64,000 nucleotides of DNA from Alphaproteobacteria bacterium. GTDB lineage: Bacteria > Pseudomonadota > Alphaproteobacteria > Micropepsales > Micropepsaceae. The position numbers and the translations under genes were made by a program. The stretch covers positions 155,345 through 219,344 of the forward strand of contig JANXXU010000006.1 in assembly GCA_025350465.1 (NCBI GenBank). The letters are read 5' to 3'. This document shows positions 1 through 9,726 of the stretch, piece after piece. The notes under the pieces are model-generated. The model saw nothing but the letters and a program-made list of their open reading frames with translations, was not told the DNA's origin and ran no database searches. Within the stretch, counting starts at the first letter, position 1; each line of letters starts with the position of its first letter.

Positions 1-679
1 TCGGCGCTGCGACTGCACGTAACGCGGATGCGATGAGATAGGCGCTAGGACGCCCCTCTACCCTACCCATGATCAACCCCAAATTTTATTTTTGCCTGCG
101 TGCCAGGTTGGTACGTTGATACCACCGACAGAACGGCGACCGAATGACATTCCGACGTGAACTTCAGTCGAGGCATCAGTTTGACTCAATTCTGTGGTCT
201 AGTCGCAACAGACTCCGAGGTTAACCCTCAAAGTTTAATTAGATTTGCAAGAAATAGACCAAGCAGAAGATGAGTCCTTCGCGCAGTTCGCGTGTCTTTA
301 ATCATTCGCGATGCTTGCCGCGCTAATCGCCGGAGTCTCAGCCCCAGCCCAATTATGCACGCACTATGATTTATCTCCGCGCAGTGCGCGGTCAGGTTGA
401 AAATTGAACATCGTTCGATTTCACTTTTTCGGCTTGATCAAAAGAAAATTGAGAGCCGACCCGGCAAGTTCGAGGAATGTTTGAACGTTCATCAAAAGAT
501 GGAATAATCTATCTATACATCAGATAAAGGCGCAATAAATTTATAAATAGGTAAAGACATTAAGAAGAGATACGAGTGATTGGGGTGATAGTTAAGAAAA
601 AGGTAAAGTCGATACGCTTGGCGCAAAAAAGGCAAAGCATAGATTTTCCTCTTCTTAAGAGATGTTGACAAGACGCAAG
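1..679. other. AT-rich non-coding stretch
   Basis: No open reading frame worth calling is present on either strand. Base composition is clearly richer in A and T than the rest of the window, most strongly from about 480 to 660 where A-runs are common. A short CGCGCAGTGCGCG palindrome lies near 377-389. I see no tRNA, no clear DnaA-box cluster and no convincing terminator. It could hold the promoter region of a gene outside the window or a small RNA, but nothing in the sequence proves either. Confidence 0.5.
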
Positions 680-2518
680 TTATGTTTGGACCGATGCATC
701 TTCTTCAAGTCTACTTGGTCCGATCGGGGCCACCGTTTCAAGCGGCGTTGGAATCAAGAAACCGGGAATTAGTCCACGCAGAGCGTTGCCGAACCAAACC
801 TGACCCGAAGAGAGATCGTCGATCGTTAGAATGCGCTCTTCGACAACCGGGTTGGCGGCCTCGATCAATTCGCGCCGTAGGCAGCCATCTAGCACGCCGC
901 ACTCAAGTGGCGGCGTCAGCCACCGGCCGTCGCGCTCCACGAAAATCGTACTTCGGCTCCCCTCGGTGATGTCGCCGCGCTCATTTAGGAAGACGACCTC
1001 GTCAGTGCCCAGCGCATCGCGCAGACGCTGCCACTCGCCGTCGTAAATCTCCCGGGAACTGGTTTTGTGATGATAGATCGCTTGGCTCGAATCCGTTTGC
1101 CGGTCGGAGATCGCGAAACGCCACACCGCGCCGGGCTCGTGCAGAGCAAACGGAGAAATGGTGACTTGGGCGTCGCCCCGCGCGTCAAGTGTGAGCCTGA
1201 CCCGCAGTGGTCCTTCCGCCTGCGCTACGGCGGCGACAAGCCGGTCGCGGACCAGACGTTGATCGCAAACGAATCCGAAATAGCGGGCCGAACGAACCAA
1301 CCGCGAAAGATGGCGCCGAAACAGAAAAAAACCTTCGCCGGGGCTCCATCGCAAGGTTTCGATAAGGTGAAAGGACGGCGCCGTTTCCGTGAAGAAACGA
1401 GCCTTGAGCAGGCACTCCGCAAACTCGCTGGCCGGCTCGGAGTCCCAGACGATGCCGCCGCCCACACCCATCTGGACCTTATTGCCGCGAACGGTGAGGG
1501 TACGGATGGCGACGTTGAATGCGGCACGCTGCTTGTCGACATAACCCACGGCGCCGCAATAGACGCCCCGTGGCTCACCCTCGAGCGCGCGAATGATTTC
1601 CATCGCCCGAATTTTGGGTGCGCCGGTCACAGATCCGCACGGATAGAGTGCCCGCGCGATTTCGTGCAGACCTACGCCTTCCTCAAGCTCCGCCGAAATG
1701 CCCGACGTCATCGTGTGGAAGCGCGGGTAGGTTTCCACGGTGAAAAGGTCTTCGACCTTGACCGAACCGATTTTCGCCACGCGCGAAATGTCGTTGCGCA
1801 ACAGATCGACGATCATCAAATTTTCTGCGCGCTGCTTGGGGTCGTGCTTGAGATCGAGTTTCCGCGTCGCGTCGCCGCGCCAATCCGGCGCGCGTGGACA
1901 AGTGCCCTTCATCGGCCGTGCCGTGATGCGCCCGCTCGCGACAGTGAAAAACCGCTCTGGTGAGAGCGAAACGATGTCTTCGTCCGGAAACCGCAGGAAA
2001 CTCGCGGCGCCTGCACGCGAACTCTCGCGCAATCGCGCGTAAAGGCCCAACGCGTCGCCCGCCAAAGTCGCATTGAGCTTGAGTGTGAAATTGACTTGAT
2101 AGACATCGCCATCGGCAATGAGCTTGCGGATGTCGTCGATTCGCGCGCCGTAGGCATGCTCATCAAGGCTCGGTTCGATCGCCGAAAGACGAGGCGTGTC
2201 GGCGCAAAGAAATTCGTCGCGCGCGTCGGGAGTCAGCGTCTCGGATTTCGTGAACAGCGCGAAGCGGAGCAACGGTTGCTCGGTTTTCGGCACAAGGGAC
2301 GCAAGGCGCGGCTCAAATACATAGCCAAGCTCATAGGCGCAGTACCCGGCCGCGATGAGGCCGTTCGCCGCCCCTGCCTCAATTGCGTCGAACGCGGCCT
2401 CAACCCCGCTTGCATCGACGGCTTCAATCATTCGCGCCGGTTCGGTCAGAAGCCGGGCCGGACGGTCTGGCCACGTCGCATCGTCGAAAAGTGCAAAACA
2501 GTCGCCAAATGTCCGCAT
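680..2518 (-). CDS. pabB: Bifunctional aminodeoxychorismate synthase component I / aminodeoxychorismate lyase (PabB-PabC fusion)
   Basis: This 612-residue protein should make p-aminobenzoate for folate from chorismate, with glutamine-derived ammonia supplied by a separate PabA. Residues 1 to about 370 are a chorismate-binding domain with the family signature GSVTGAPKIRAMEII near residue 300. The remainder, from about residue 380, is a fold-type IV PLP domain resembling aminodeoxychorismate lyase, with the likely PLP lysine in HHKTSSR. Fusion of the two steps is a known arrangement in Proteobacteria. The gene is divergent from the small heat-shock gene across about 110 bp. Anthranilate synthase component I is the main alternative for the first domain, but the PabC-like tail argues for PABA synthesis. 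Confidence 0.9.
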   Translation of the reverse strand: MRTFGDCFALFDDATWPDRPARLLTEPARMIEAVDASGVEAAFDAIEAGAANGLIAAGYCAYELGYVFEPRLASLVPKTEQPLLRFALFTKSETLTPDARDEFLCADTPRLSAIEPSLDEHAYGARIDDIRKLIADGDVYQVNFTLKLNATLAGDALGLYARLRESSRAGAASFLRFPDEDIVSLSPERFFTVASGRITARPMKGTCPRAPDWRGDATRKLDLKHDPKQRAENLMIVDLLRNDISRVAKIGSVKVEDLFTVETYPRFHTMTSGISAELEEGVGLHEIARALYPCGSVTGAPKIRAMEIIRALEGEPRGVYCGAVGYVDKQRAAFNVAIRTLTVRGNKVQMGVGGGIVWDSEPASEFAECLLKARFFTETAPSFHLIETLRWSPGEGFFLFRRHLSRLVRSARYFGFVCDQRLVRDRLVAAVAQAEGPLRVRLTLDARGDAQVTISPFALHEPGAVWRFAISDRQTDSSQAIYHHKTSSREIYDGEWQRLRDALGTDEVVFLNERGDITEGSRSTIFVERDGRWLTPPLECGVLDGCLRRELIEAANPVVEERILTIDDLSSGQVWFGNALRGLIPGFLIPTPLETVAPIGPSRLEEDASVQT

Positions 2519-2631
2519 CGGGTCCGCGCGAAACGCCGCTTGATTGGCCGGGGGCCAGGCTTACATGCGGGGTGTATTCGAGCACGGCGGCGGGCGCTAG
2601 TCTAAGGGCGCTCACAAATTTGAGGCTTTGA

Positions 2632-3042
2632 ATGTCGCGACCCGGCCCCTTCGGACACCCCTATTTGCTGGGCTTCGAGGAGATCGAGCGCATGCTCGAG
2701 CGGCTCGCCAAGCAGGCCGAGGCCTATCCACCGTGCAACATCGAGGAGTTGGGCGAAGGCCATTTGCGCATCACCCTTGCCGTGGCCGGCTTTTCCAACG
2801 AGGCATTGTCGATCGTCTTGAGCGACCAGGAACTCAGCGTGCGTGGCGAGCGGCCGCAGACCGAAGAGGATCGTACCTTCCTCTACAAGGGGATCGCCGC
2901 CCGCGGCTTCCAGCGTAGTTTCATTCTGGCCCAGGGCTGGGAGGTCGAGGCCGCCCGCTTGGTGAACGGTTTGTTACGCATTGATCTCAAACGCGTGAGG
3001 CTCGCGCCGGACGTCCGCAAGATCCCGATCACCATCGGGTGA
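2632..3042 (+). CDS. Hsp20-family small heat-shock protein
   Basis: A 136-residue alpha-crystallin-type chaperone expected to hold unfolding proteins in the cytoplasm. After a short N-terminal region (about 37 residues, with the LLGFEEIERMLERL segment seen in the IbpA/HspD group) comes an alpha-crystallin domain, which includes a LTVRGER-like strand (LSVRGERPQ) and a final GLLRIDL segment. The start ATG has a GAGG Shine-Dalgarno-like stretch about 6 bases upstream. It is followed after 124 bp by a DUF1150 gene in the same direction; the hsp20-DUF1150 pair is a common alphaproteobacterial neighbourhood. I could not see a convincing sigma-32 promoter. Confidence 0.9.
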   Translation: MSRPGPFGHPYLLGFEEIERMLERLAKQAEAYPPCNIEELGEGHLRITLAVAGFSNEALSIVLSDQELSVRGERPQTEEDRTFLYKGIAARGFQRSFILAQGWEVEAARLVNGLLRIDLKRVRLAPDVRKIPITIG

Positions 3043-3166
3043 GTTTCGGGTTCCTGGCCGCCGGTCGTTCCAATTTCGCCACACACTTCCCATATAACCA
3101 GCTAGCACCAAGGAACGGGCTGCCTTTTCGGGGCTTTCCGCTGGTGGCTGTAGGAAGGAGTAAACC

Positions 3167-3454
3167 ATGCAGTCGAACCAAAACGAGAACCGCAAATCGA
3201 AGGTCGCGATTCCTCCGTTGGACGCCGAAGAGATCGACCGCCTGATTGGTCGCAACACGGTCTATGTGCGCGAGGTCGGCGTAGACGAGCTCAAGGGCTC
3301 CGGCGTAATCGCGGTTGACGTCTTAGTACCGGCGTCGCAGAAATTCTTTGCACTTCATCTGGCCGATGGCCGTCGCGTTGCGGTCATGGACGACCGCGAC
3401 TTAGCGTTCGCCGCAGCTCGTCAGCACGATCTGGAACCGGTCAGCGTTCATTGA
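3167..3454 (+). CDS. DUF1150 family protein
   Basis: A 95-residue cytoplasmic protein of a family restricted mostly to Alphaproteobacteria. The recognisable part is IYVREV-like VYVREVGVDEL followed by a second half containing LHLADGRRVAVMDDRDLAFAAARQHDL. It has no signal peptide or membrane segment. The start is supported by a strong Shine-Dalgarno sequence, GGAAGGAG, five bases before the ATG. Function is not known; conserved placement next to an Hsp20 gene suggests a stress link, which is inference only. Confidence 0.85.
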   Translation: MQSNQNENRKSKVAIPPLDAEEIDRLIGRNTVYVREVGVDELKGSGVIAVDVLVPASQKFFALHLADGRRVAVMDDRDLAFAAARQHDLEPVSVH

Positions 3455-3483
3455 CGGCCGTCGGCGTTCATTAGCGATTTTCA

Positions 3484-3951
3484 TCACGCCGCTTGATACG
3501 TTGCAGTCGGTTCGGTGAGAAGAGCATAGAGCGCGGCCTTGTCGGGCGCCGCACGCAGTTTTTCGCACATGCCGACATTGCGCATCAGGCGAGAAATGCG
3601 CGCCAACGCCTTCAAATGGTCGGCCCCCGCATCTTCCGGCGTCAACAACAAGAACACGAGATCGACGGGTGCATCGTCGACCGCGTCGAAATCGATGGCG
3701 TCCTCGAGCCGCGCAAAGACGCCTGTTATGCGGTCGAGCTTCGGCAAACGCGCATGCGGGATCGCAACGCCGTGACCCACGCCGGTCGTCGACAGCTTCT
3801 CGCGCTCCCAAAGCGTTTCGAAGATCTTGTCCTCTTTGCCGGCGATGAGCGGCGCAGCGCGTTGCGCGAGATCGACAAGCAGTTTCTTTTTGTTGGCGGC
3901 CTTGAGCCTCTGGAAAACGCCCTGAGGAGCCAAAATGTCTGCGATATCCAT
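3484..3951 (-). CDS. ptsN: PTS IIA-like nitrogen-regulatory protein PtsN (EIIA-Ntr)
   Basis: A 155-residue EIIA domain of the fructose/mannitol type that takes phosphate from the regulatory phosphotransferase chain (PtsP, NPr) and controls other proteins rather than importing sugar. The phospho-accepting histidine is His66 in GVAIPHARL. Length and domain match the family. It is the last gene of the minus-strand run lptC-lptA-lptB-rpoN-hpf-ptsN, the same company it keeps across Proteobacteria. Confidence 0.95.
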   Translation of the reverse strand: MDIADILAPQGVFQRLKAANKKKLLVDLAQRAAPLIAGKEDKIFETLWEREKLSTTGVGHGVAIPHARLPKLDRITGVFARLEDAIDFDAVDDAPVDLVFLLLTPEDAGADHLKALARISRLMRNVGMCEKLRAAPDKAALYALLTEPTATYQAA

Positions 3952-3997
3952 GGCGGCTGACTACGTTGTTTCACAAAGCGGCAATTGGTACCGGCCC

Positions 3998-4579
3998 TTA
4001 GCGCTGCGCTTTTTGCAGCGCCGGGTCGATCCAACCGATATGGCCGTCTGCACGGCGATAGACCACGTTTATTTCCCCATGCGCGCTGTTGCGGAACACG
4101 AGTGCCGGTGTTTCCGCAAGATCGAGCTGCATGACGGCTTCGCCCACTGTGAGCGTGCGCAGTTCCAGCGTCGTTTCGGAAACGACAACCGGCGTAAGCG
4201 AATCGGGTTCCGCCGCGTCGTCATCTTCGCGGGCGATGACGCGCTCGCGCGCCGCGCCCACTGGCAATTCGCCGCGCGCGCCGTTGTGATGGTCGCGCAG
4301 CCGGCGCTTGTACCGACGTAGGCGCTTTTCTATGCGTTCGGCCGCGGCGTCGAAGCTGGCGTAGATATCGGGCGAGCGTCCTTGCGTGTGGAGATGCAAG
4401 CCTGAAGCAAGGTGCAGCGCGCAATCGGCGCGATATTCAAATCCGTCGCGCACGAACGTGACCGATCCGTCAACCGTGCGGTCGAAATACTTGGCGACGG
4501 CCTGTGCCATCCGCGTCTCGACAAGCGTGCGCAAGGCGGTTCCGATGTCGATTTGTTTTCCGGTGACGTTCAACTGCAT
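3998..4579 (-). CDS. hpf: Ribosome hibernation promoting factor, long form
   Basis: A 193-residue protein that binds idle 70S ribosomes and drives their dimerisation in stationary phase or stress. Residues 1 to about 100 are the S30AE/sigma-54 modulation domain (starts MQLNVTGKQIDIG). A variable acidic/basic linker follows, and residues from about 130 form the C-terminal dimerisation domain with the family motif NSAHGEINVVYRRADGHIGWIDP. It sits between rpoN and ptsN, which is the usual place for this gene. Confidence 0.94.
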   Translation of the reverse strand: MQLNVTGKQIDIGTALRTLVETRMAQAVAKYFDRTVDGSVTFVRDGFEYRADCALHLASGLHLHTQGRSPDIYASFDAAAERIEKRLRRYKRRLRDHHNGARGELPVGAARERVIAREDDDAAEPDSLTPVVVSETTLELRTLTVGEAVMQLDLAETPALVFRNSAHGEINVVYRRADGHIGWIDPALQKAQR

Positions 4580-4695
4580 GGCTTTTCGCGTCCTGTTTGA
4601 GAGGAAACGCTTTGCGACCCCGATTCGAAAAGCGCGCTTCTCGCGAAAGGCGGCGGACGTTTAGCCGCGACCCCTTCTCCTGTCAACGACAGGTC

Positions 4696-6216
4696 TCAGG
4701 GGGCGGCGACGCCCTCCGGCAGGCCCATTTCCTGTTTCATACGGCGGCGTTCAACTGACGAGGGAATCCGCATTGCTTCACGATATTTTGCGACTGTCCG
4801 GCGCGCAATATCGATGCCGGTTTTGCGCAAGATTTCAACAATTCTGTCGTCGGACAAGATGGCGCTCGGCTTCTCGCCTTCGATCAGCTCGCGAATATGG
4901 TAGCGTACTGCCTCGGAGGAATGGGTTTCGCCGCCCTCCGAGGAGGCGATCGACGAGGTAAAGAAATACTTGAGTTCGAAGGTTCCACGCGGCGTCGCCA
5001 TGTATTTGTTGGCGGTCACGCGACTCACCGTCGATTCGTGCATGCTGATCGCTTCGGCGATGACACGCAGATTGAGTGGGCGCAAATGCGTGACGCCGTT
5101 GACGAAGAAGCCGTCCTGCTGGCGCACGATTTCCGTCGACACCTTTAGGATCGTTCGCGCTCGCTGATCGAGACTCTTGACCAGCCAATTCGCGGTGTTG
5201 AGGCAGTCGCTGAGGTAGGTCTTCGCATCCTTGCCGCGCTGAAGTGTCTGCGCGTAGTAGCGCGTATTGACGAGTACGCGCGGCAACGTATCGGAATTAA
5301 GTTCGACCTGAAAGCCGCCGGCGGAATTTTCACGCACGAAGACATCGGGCACGACGGGTTGTACCGGCTCGGCGCCGAATTTGAGGCCGGGCTTCGGGTT
5401 GAGTTGTTTGATCTCGGCGATCATGTCGGCGAGGTCTTCTGCCGAGACCTGCGCCACCCGCATCAGCTGTGCCGCATCGCGCTTTGCCAGAAGTTCGAGA
5501 TTGCCGATCACAGCCGCCATCGCGGGATCGAACCTGTTTTTCTCTTTCAGCTGCAACGCCAAGCATTCGCTCAAGCTTCGCGCGCCGACGCCCGTCGGAT
5601 CGAAACTTTGGATCGTCGTCAGCACGCGCTCGACGACGGACTCAGGCACCACCAAATGCTGCGCCGCCATCGTGATGCCGCCGGTCAGGTAGCCTGCTTC
5701 GTCGATCAGGTCGATGAGGTAGGCACCGATTAAGCGGTCGCGTGGATCGGTGCACGCGACGTGCAGTTGCTCGCTCAAATGGTCATGCAGATTTGTCGCG
5801 CGCGCCAAGGTGGATTCCAGCGACATCGCGTCTTCGTCGTCGAAGCGGCCACCGCGCGTGTTCGCATAGGACGACGGCCCTTGGTCGTTCGAAGGCGGTG
5901 CCGCGCGATCGGCGGCGCTGTCTTCGGCATAGACGTTTTCATAGTCGGTATCGAGATCGCGCGATGCGTCGGCCGGCGGCGCGTCTTCGCGCAGAGTGAG
6001 TGCCGCGTCGGCGCCGGCGATTGCCTCTTCTTTGCTCGCATCCTCGCGCGGGGCCGCTTCATCGCGTTCGAGCAGTGGATTCTTTTCGAGTTCCTGTTCG
6101 ACGAACGCGGAGAGTTCAAGGTTCGACATTTGCAGCAGCTTGATCGCCTGCTGCAATTGCGGCGTCATGACCAACGCTTGGCCCTGGCGGAGCTCCAATC
6201 TCTGGGTCAGCGCCAT
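4696..6216 (-). CDS. rpoN: RNA polymerase sigma-54 factor RpoN
   Basis: A 506-residue alternative sigma factor that recognises -24/-12 promoters and needs an AAA+ activator. Region I is the glutamine/leucine-rich N-terminus (LRQGQALVMTPQLQQAIKLL). An acidic region II runs to about residue 125. The core-binding and DNA-binding domains follow, with a helix-turn-helix around HESTVSRVTANKYM and the RpoN box ARRTVAKYRE near the C-terminus. It starts 13 bp downstream of lptB on the same strand, so it is likely cotranscribed with it. No bacterial enhancer-binding protein is encoded in this window. Confidence 0.97.
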   Translation of the reverse strand: MALTQRLELRQGQALVMTPQLQQAIKLLQMSNLELSAFVEQELEKNPLLERDEAAPREDASKEEAIAGADAALTLREDAPPADASRDLDTDYENVYAEDSAADRAAPPSNDQGPSSYANTRGGRFDDEDAMSLESTLARATNLHDHLSEQLHVACTDPRDRLIGAYLIDLIDEAGYLTGGITMAAQHLVVPESVVERVLTTIQSFDPTGVGARSLSECLALQLKEKNRFDPAMAAVIGNLELLAKRDAAQLMRVAQVSAEDLADMIAEIKQLNPKPGLKFGAEPVQPVVPDVFVRENSAGGFQVELNSDTLPRVLVNTRYYAQTLQRGKDAKTYLSDCLNTANWLVKSLDQRARTILKVSTEIVRQQDGFFVNGVTHLRPLNLRVIAEAISMHESTVSRVTANKYMATPRGTFELKYFFTSSIASSEGGETHSSEAVRYHIRELIEGEKPSAILSDDRIVEILRKTGIDIARRTVAKYREAMRIPSSVERRRMKQEMGLPEGVAAP

Positions 6217-6229
6217 GGGTGAGCCATCC

Positions 6230-7042
6230 CTAGAGCGAGAACCGCTCGCCGAGATAGACGCGCCGCACGTCGATATTCGCGACGATTTCTTTCGGTGTGC
6301 CTTCGGTCATCACTTCGCCGTCGTGGATGATGTAGGCGCGATCGATGATGTCGAGCGTCTCGCGGACGTTGTGGTCGGTGATGAGGACGCCGATGCCGCG
6401 CTCCTTCAAGTGCTGCACCAGCTTGCGGATTTCACCGATTGCGATCGGATCGATGCCGGCGAACGGCTCGTCGAGCAGCATGAACGATGGTTGTGTCGCC
6501 AGCGCGCGGGCGATCTCGACGCGGCGCCGCTCGCCGCCGGAAAGCGCGAGCGCCGGCGCTCGCCGCAAATGCTCGATCGCAAATTCGGCCAAGAGATCGT
6601 CGACCAGCTGGCGGCGGCGCTGCCGGTCATGCTCGACCAGTTCCGCAACCGACATGATGTTTTGCTCGACCGTCAGCCCGCGGAAAATCGACGCCTCTTG
6701 CGGCAGGTAGCCAATACCGAGCCGCGCGCGTCGATACATCGGCAACGCCGTGATGTCGTGCCCGTCGAGAAAGATCGATCCGGTGTCGACAGGGATGAGG
6801 CCGGTGATCATATAGAAACACGTGGTCTTGCCCGCGCCGTTCGGTCCCAACAATCCGACGGCTTCGCCGCGCTTCAGTTGCAGCGACACGCCGCGCACGA
6901 CCGGGCGCCGGCGAAAGCTCTTGCCGATCTGATCGGCGACGAGTCCGGTTTGCTCGGCGACCAGGCGCGGTCCGCCGTACTGTCCGCTGTTGTTCGGGTC
7001 GAAGGTCATTACGCCGTTGTCGCCGTGGTACTCGTTACCCAT
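6230..7042 (-). CDS. lptB: LPS export ABC transporter ATP-binding protein LptB
   Basis: The cytoplasmic ATPase that powers extraction of lipopolysaccharide from the inner membrane together with LptF and LptG. Its 270 residues include Walker [10 protein letters not shown], the signature LSGGERRR, and Walker B followed by [13 protein letters not shown]. About 30 residues precede the ABC fold, longer than in E. coli LptB, so an internal start is possible. It lies between lptA and rpoN in one transcription direction. Confidence 0.96.
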   Translation of the reverse strand: MGNEYHGDNGVMTFDPNNSGQYGGPRLVAEQTGLVADQIGKSFRRRPVVRGVSLQLKRGEAVGLLGPNGAGKTTCFYMITGLIPVDTGSIFLDGHDITALPMYRRARLGIGYLPQEASIFRGLTVEQNIMSVAELVEHDRQRRRQLVDDLLAEFAIEHLRRAPALALSGGERRRVEIARALATQPSFMLLDEPFAGIDPIAIGEIRKLVQHLKERGIGVLITDHNVRETLDIIDRAYIIHDGEVMTEGTPKEIVANIDVRRVYLGERFSL

Positions 7043-7110
7043 TGAAGTTTCTCATCAAATCGCGTTTGGCCTTAAAATTGCGTGAAGTCACAACGGGTTG
7101 CTCGCACATC

Positions 7111-7674
7111 CTAGGGTTTTGCCGGCGCTGCGGGCGCGACCGGCTTCTTCGCCGGTTCTTGCGCATTGGTTAAGGTCGGTGCGGTCAACTGTTTCGTCGG
7201 CACGAACAGACCTTCGACGCGCCCCGTTGGTGACGTAAGATTGGCTTGGCCCGACGCGAGGTTGACGACGAGGGAAGAGCCGCGCATGACGTTCTGACCG
7301 TTCGTCAACACGACTTTTCCCGTCAGCGTAACGATGCGCTTCGACACATCGTAGACGGCGTTCGCGCCCGTTGCTTGACCTTGCGCCGACGCGACCACGA
7401 CGTTGCCGTTCGCTTCGATGCGCGAAATCGTTCCTTTCTGGGCGCGGATCGCAAGCGTGTCGGAGCGCAGCCGAAGATCGCCCTGCACCACGTGCACGTT
7501 GCCCTTGTACGTTGCCGTTTCGCCGTTGATGTCGGCGACTGTTGTGTCCGCTTGGATTGCAATCGGTTTGTCGCTGTCGCCGCCCATGCCCGAAAACGGA
7601 TTCGACACGCTTGATCCGGCTGCGTTTGCGGCAATCGTTGCGACGAGAATGGCGAGGGCTGCTTTGATGATCAT
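7111..7674 (-). CDS. lptA: LPS transport periplasmic protein LptA
   Basis: A 187-residue periplasmic bridge protein of the Lpt machine. An N-terminal signal segment (MIIKAALAILVATIAANAAG) is followed by the OstA-like beta-jellyroll repeats (IQADTTVADINGETATYKGNVHVVQGDLRL). The C-terminus ends in a lysine/alanine/proline-rich tail. Its ATG overlaps the lptC stop by four bases (ATGA), indicating translational coupling. Confidence 0.93.
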   Translation of the reverse strand: MIIKAALAILVATIAANAAGSSVSNPFSGMGGDSDKPIAIQADTTVADINGETATYKGNVHVVQGDLRLRSDTLAIRAQKGTISRIEANGNVVVASAQGQATGANAVYDVSKRIVTLTGKVVLTNGQNVMRGSSLVVNLASGQANLTSPTGRVEGLFVPTKQLTAPTLTNAQEPAKKPVAPAAPAKP

Positions 7675-8546
7675 GGGTGCGTTGGCTTCGGCCTTGGGAG
7701 CGGAACGGAAAGTCTAGGAGTCGATGACGACGGCGCCAGCGAAGGCGTCGGCGAGCCCGGAGGCGTGATCGGCGCATCGCTCGGCGCGGTATTGCCGGCG
7801 CTTGTCGGATCGGCGGCTTCCTTGGCCGCGTCCGGATCGCGCGGCGAGGGATAGATGGTCGTCGAGACGCCGCCCGAAAACTCCATGCGGCCGGCCTCTC
7901 TTAATCCTTCGAAACTCTTTGCGGTGATGAGGCCCAGCGGACCTTGGCAATTGATCGGATGCTCACCCCGCAATATGCCGGCGCCGATGTCGTAACGCGC
8001 CACTGTCGTATGACACTCATATCCCTTGTCGGTGAAGATATTGATTGCGTCGTAGAGGTCGAGCGTTTTGGCATCTCCGTCCATCAGGCCGCGCGTCGCT
8101 TCGAGCGCCAGCCAGCTCTTGTCCTGCATCGTGATATCGCCGACGACGTTGTCGAAATTCATTTTCTGCGACTTGCCGGGCGCTTGCGTCGCTGACTTCG
8201 CCGTCACCGTAAAGGGTTGCCCGCGTCCGTCAGTGCCGGTCAGGCGCGGTGCCACCAATTGACGGTCGTCCGCGCCGCCCGTTCGTGGCACATAGGCGAT
8301 CTTGAAATTCTGAGTGTCGCGTCCCAGCGCCGAATAGACGACGACGAGTACGACGAGAGAGAACGCGATAAGCGGCAGCGTGATCTTCATTATCCGCACG
8401 AAGCGGCTGTAGCGTTGTGTCGCGCCCGCGGCCGGACGTCGTTGCTCGCGCCAATTGCGCAGATGAGCGCGCGGTTGCTGCGCCCGCACGGCCGGATCTG
8501 TCGCGATCAAGCGGCCGGTTTCGGGGTCGGTGCGATAATGAGCCAT
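7671..8546 (-). CDS. lptC: LPS export protein LptC
   Basis: A 291-residue bitopic inner-membrane protein that passes LPS from LptBFG to LptA. It has a soluble N-terminal tail of about 55 residues, one membrane helix (MKITLPLIAFSLVVLVVVYSAL), then the LptC periplasmic fold. The last 50 residues are proline/serine/threonine-rich and not part of the usual fold. I chose the ATG at 8546 (MAHYRTDPETG), 11 bp after the kdsD stop; an upstream in-frame ATG at 8582 would overlap kdsD and lacks support. The stop overlaps the lptA start. Confidence 0.88.
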   Translation of the reverse strand: MAHYRTDPETGRLIATDPAVRAQQPRAHLRNWREQRRPAAGATQRYSRFVRIMKITLPLIAFSLVVLVVVYSALGRDTQNFKIAYVPRTGGADDRQLVAPRLTGTDGRGQPFTVTAKSATQAPGKSQKMNFDNVVGDITMQDKSWLALEATRGLMDGDAKTLDLYDAINIFTDKGYECHTTVARYDIGAGILRGEHPINCQGPLGLITAKSFEGLREAGRMEFSGGVSTTIYPSPRDPDAAKEAADPTSAGNTAPSDAPITPPGSPTPSLAPSSSTPRLSVPLPRPKPTHP

Positions 8547-8557
8547 CGGTTGGTCGT

Positions 8558-9565
8558 TCACGCGATGCCTGCGCGCAGACAATCGTGGATATGCACGATG
8601 CCGATGGGTTTCGGCGCGGGCTTGCCGACATCTTCATCGGCGACGACGAAGAGGCAGGTCTTGCGCACCGGGCTCTCGGTCATCAACCGCAGGGCTTCCC
8701 CGCCGAGCGCGGTCGCCCTCACCATCGTCGGGCGCGGCGTCATCACCTCGCGCGCCGTGCGTTTCAACAGTTCGTTCTGCATGTGGCGCCGCAAATCGCC
8801 GTCCGTGATAACGCCGATGAGGCTGCCCGTGGGGTCGACGACGCCGGCGCAGCCGAAGTGCTTCGAGGTCATTTCGACCAAAACCTCGCTCATATGCGCT
8901 TCCGGCGCGACCAGCGGAATCTCAGTGCCGGTATGCATGATATCCACGACGCGCACGAGCCGCTTCCCCAGCGAGCCGCCCGGATGCAGCACGCGATATT
9001 GATCTTCCGTGAAGCCACGCCGCTCCATCAGTGCCACGGCCAGCGCATCGCCCAGCGCCAGCATCATTGTCGTCGAAGTCGTCGGCGCCATCCCCATCGG
9101 GCAAGCTTCGCCAACCGGCGGTAGGATCAACGCGATGTCGGCGTGCTGCGCCAAAGCTGAGTCTCCGCCGCTCGTGATGGCGATCAACGGAATACCGGCA
9201 CGCCGAGTGAAAGCGATGATGTCGGAAAGCTCTTGGGTCTTGCCTGAGTTCGACATCAACAACGCCGCGTCCTTGGCCGTGAAGAAGCCGAGGTCGCCGT
9301 GGCTCGCCTCGCCCGGATGAACGAACTGGGCCGGTGTCCCGGTGGAGGCGAGGGTGGCCGCCATCTTGCCGCCGATATGACCGCTCTTCCCCATGCCGCT
9401 GACGATCACGCGGCCTTCGACGCCGAGTATGGTGTCGACAGCGCGCGCGAAGGCTCCGTCCAGCGACTTGGCAAGTTCGCTCAGCGCCTCGCTCTCCAAT
9501 GCGAGGACGCGCCTCGCTACCTGCAAATCGACGTCGGGAGCGCTTTGAGCCTGGGGCTTTGTCAC
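8558..9565 (-). CDS. kdsD: Arabinose-5-phosphate isomerase (KdsD/KpsF)
   Basis: Converts ribulose-5-phosphate to arabinose-5-phosphate, the precursor of Kdo for LPS core. The 335 residues comprise a SIS sugar-isomerase domain (residues ~35-170, with SGMGKSGHIGGKMAATLAST and a SNSGKT motif) followed by two CBS domains (from ~205, e.g. GVVDPTGSLIGVITDGDLRR). It is the first gene of the lpt run, which fits its role in supplying Kdo for the LPS that the Lpt proteins export. Confidence 0.95.
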   Translation of the reverse strand: MTKPQAQSAPDVDLQVARRVLALESEALSELAKSLDGAFARAVDTILGVEGRVIVSGMGKSGHIGGKMAATLASTGTPAQFVHPGEASHGDLGFFTAKDAALLMSNSGKTQELSDIIAFTRRAGIPLIAITSGGDSALAQHADIALILPPVGEACPMGMAPTTSTTMMLALGDALAVALMERRGFTEDQYRVLHPGGSLGKRLVRVVDIMHTGTEIPLVAPEAHMSEVLVEMTSKHFGCAGVVDPTGSLIGVITDGDLRRHMQNELLKRTAREVMTPRPTMVRATALGGEALRLMTESPVRKTCLFVVADEDVGKPAPKPIGIVHIHDCLRAGIA

Positions 9566-9726
9566 CGTCTATCCTGTGAAGATCAATGGCCCAGCCGATT
9601 TCATTGTGATCGCACCAAGGGGCGCTTTCACAAGCGAAATTCGTGCCAGCTCGGCAGTATGGTCATTCGCCTATGGTGAATCAAGACGAGCGCGGCGGTG
9701 CGGTTAAGCGCCGCTATGCACAACTA

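Noticed and set aside
1..679. Replication origin in the AT-rich start of the window
   Set aside because: No cluster of DnaA boxes and no dnaA, dnaN, hemE or parAB neighbours.
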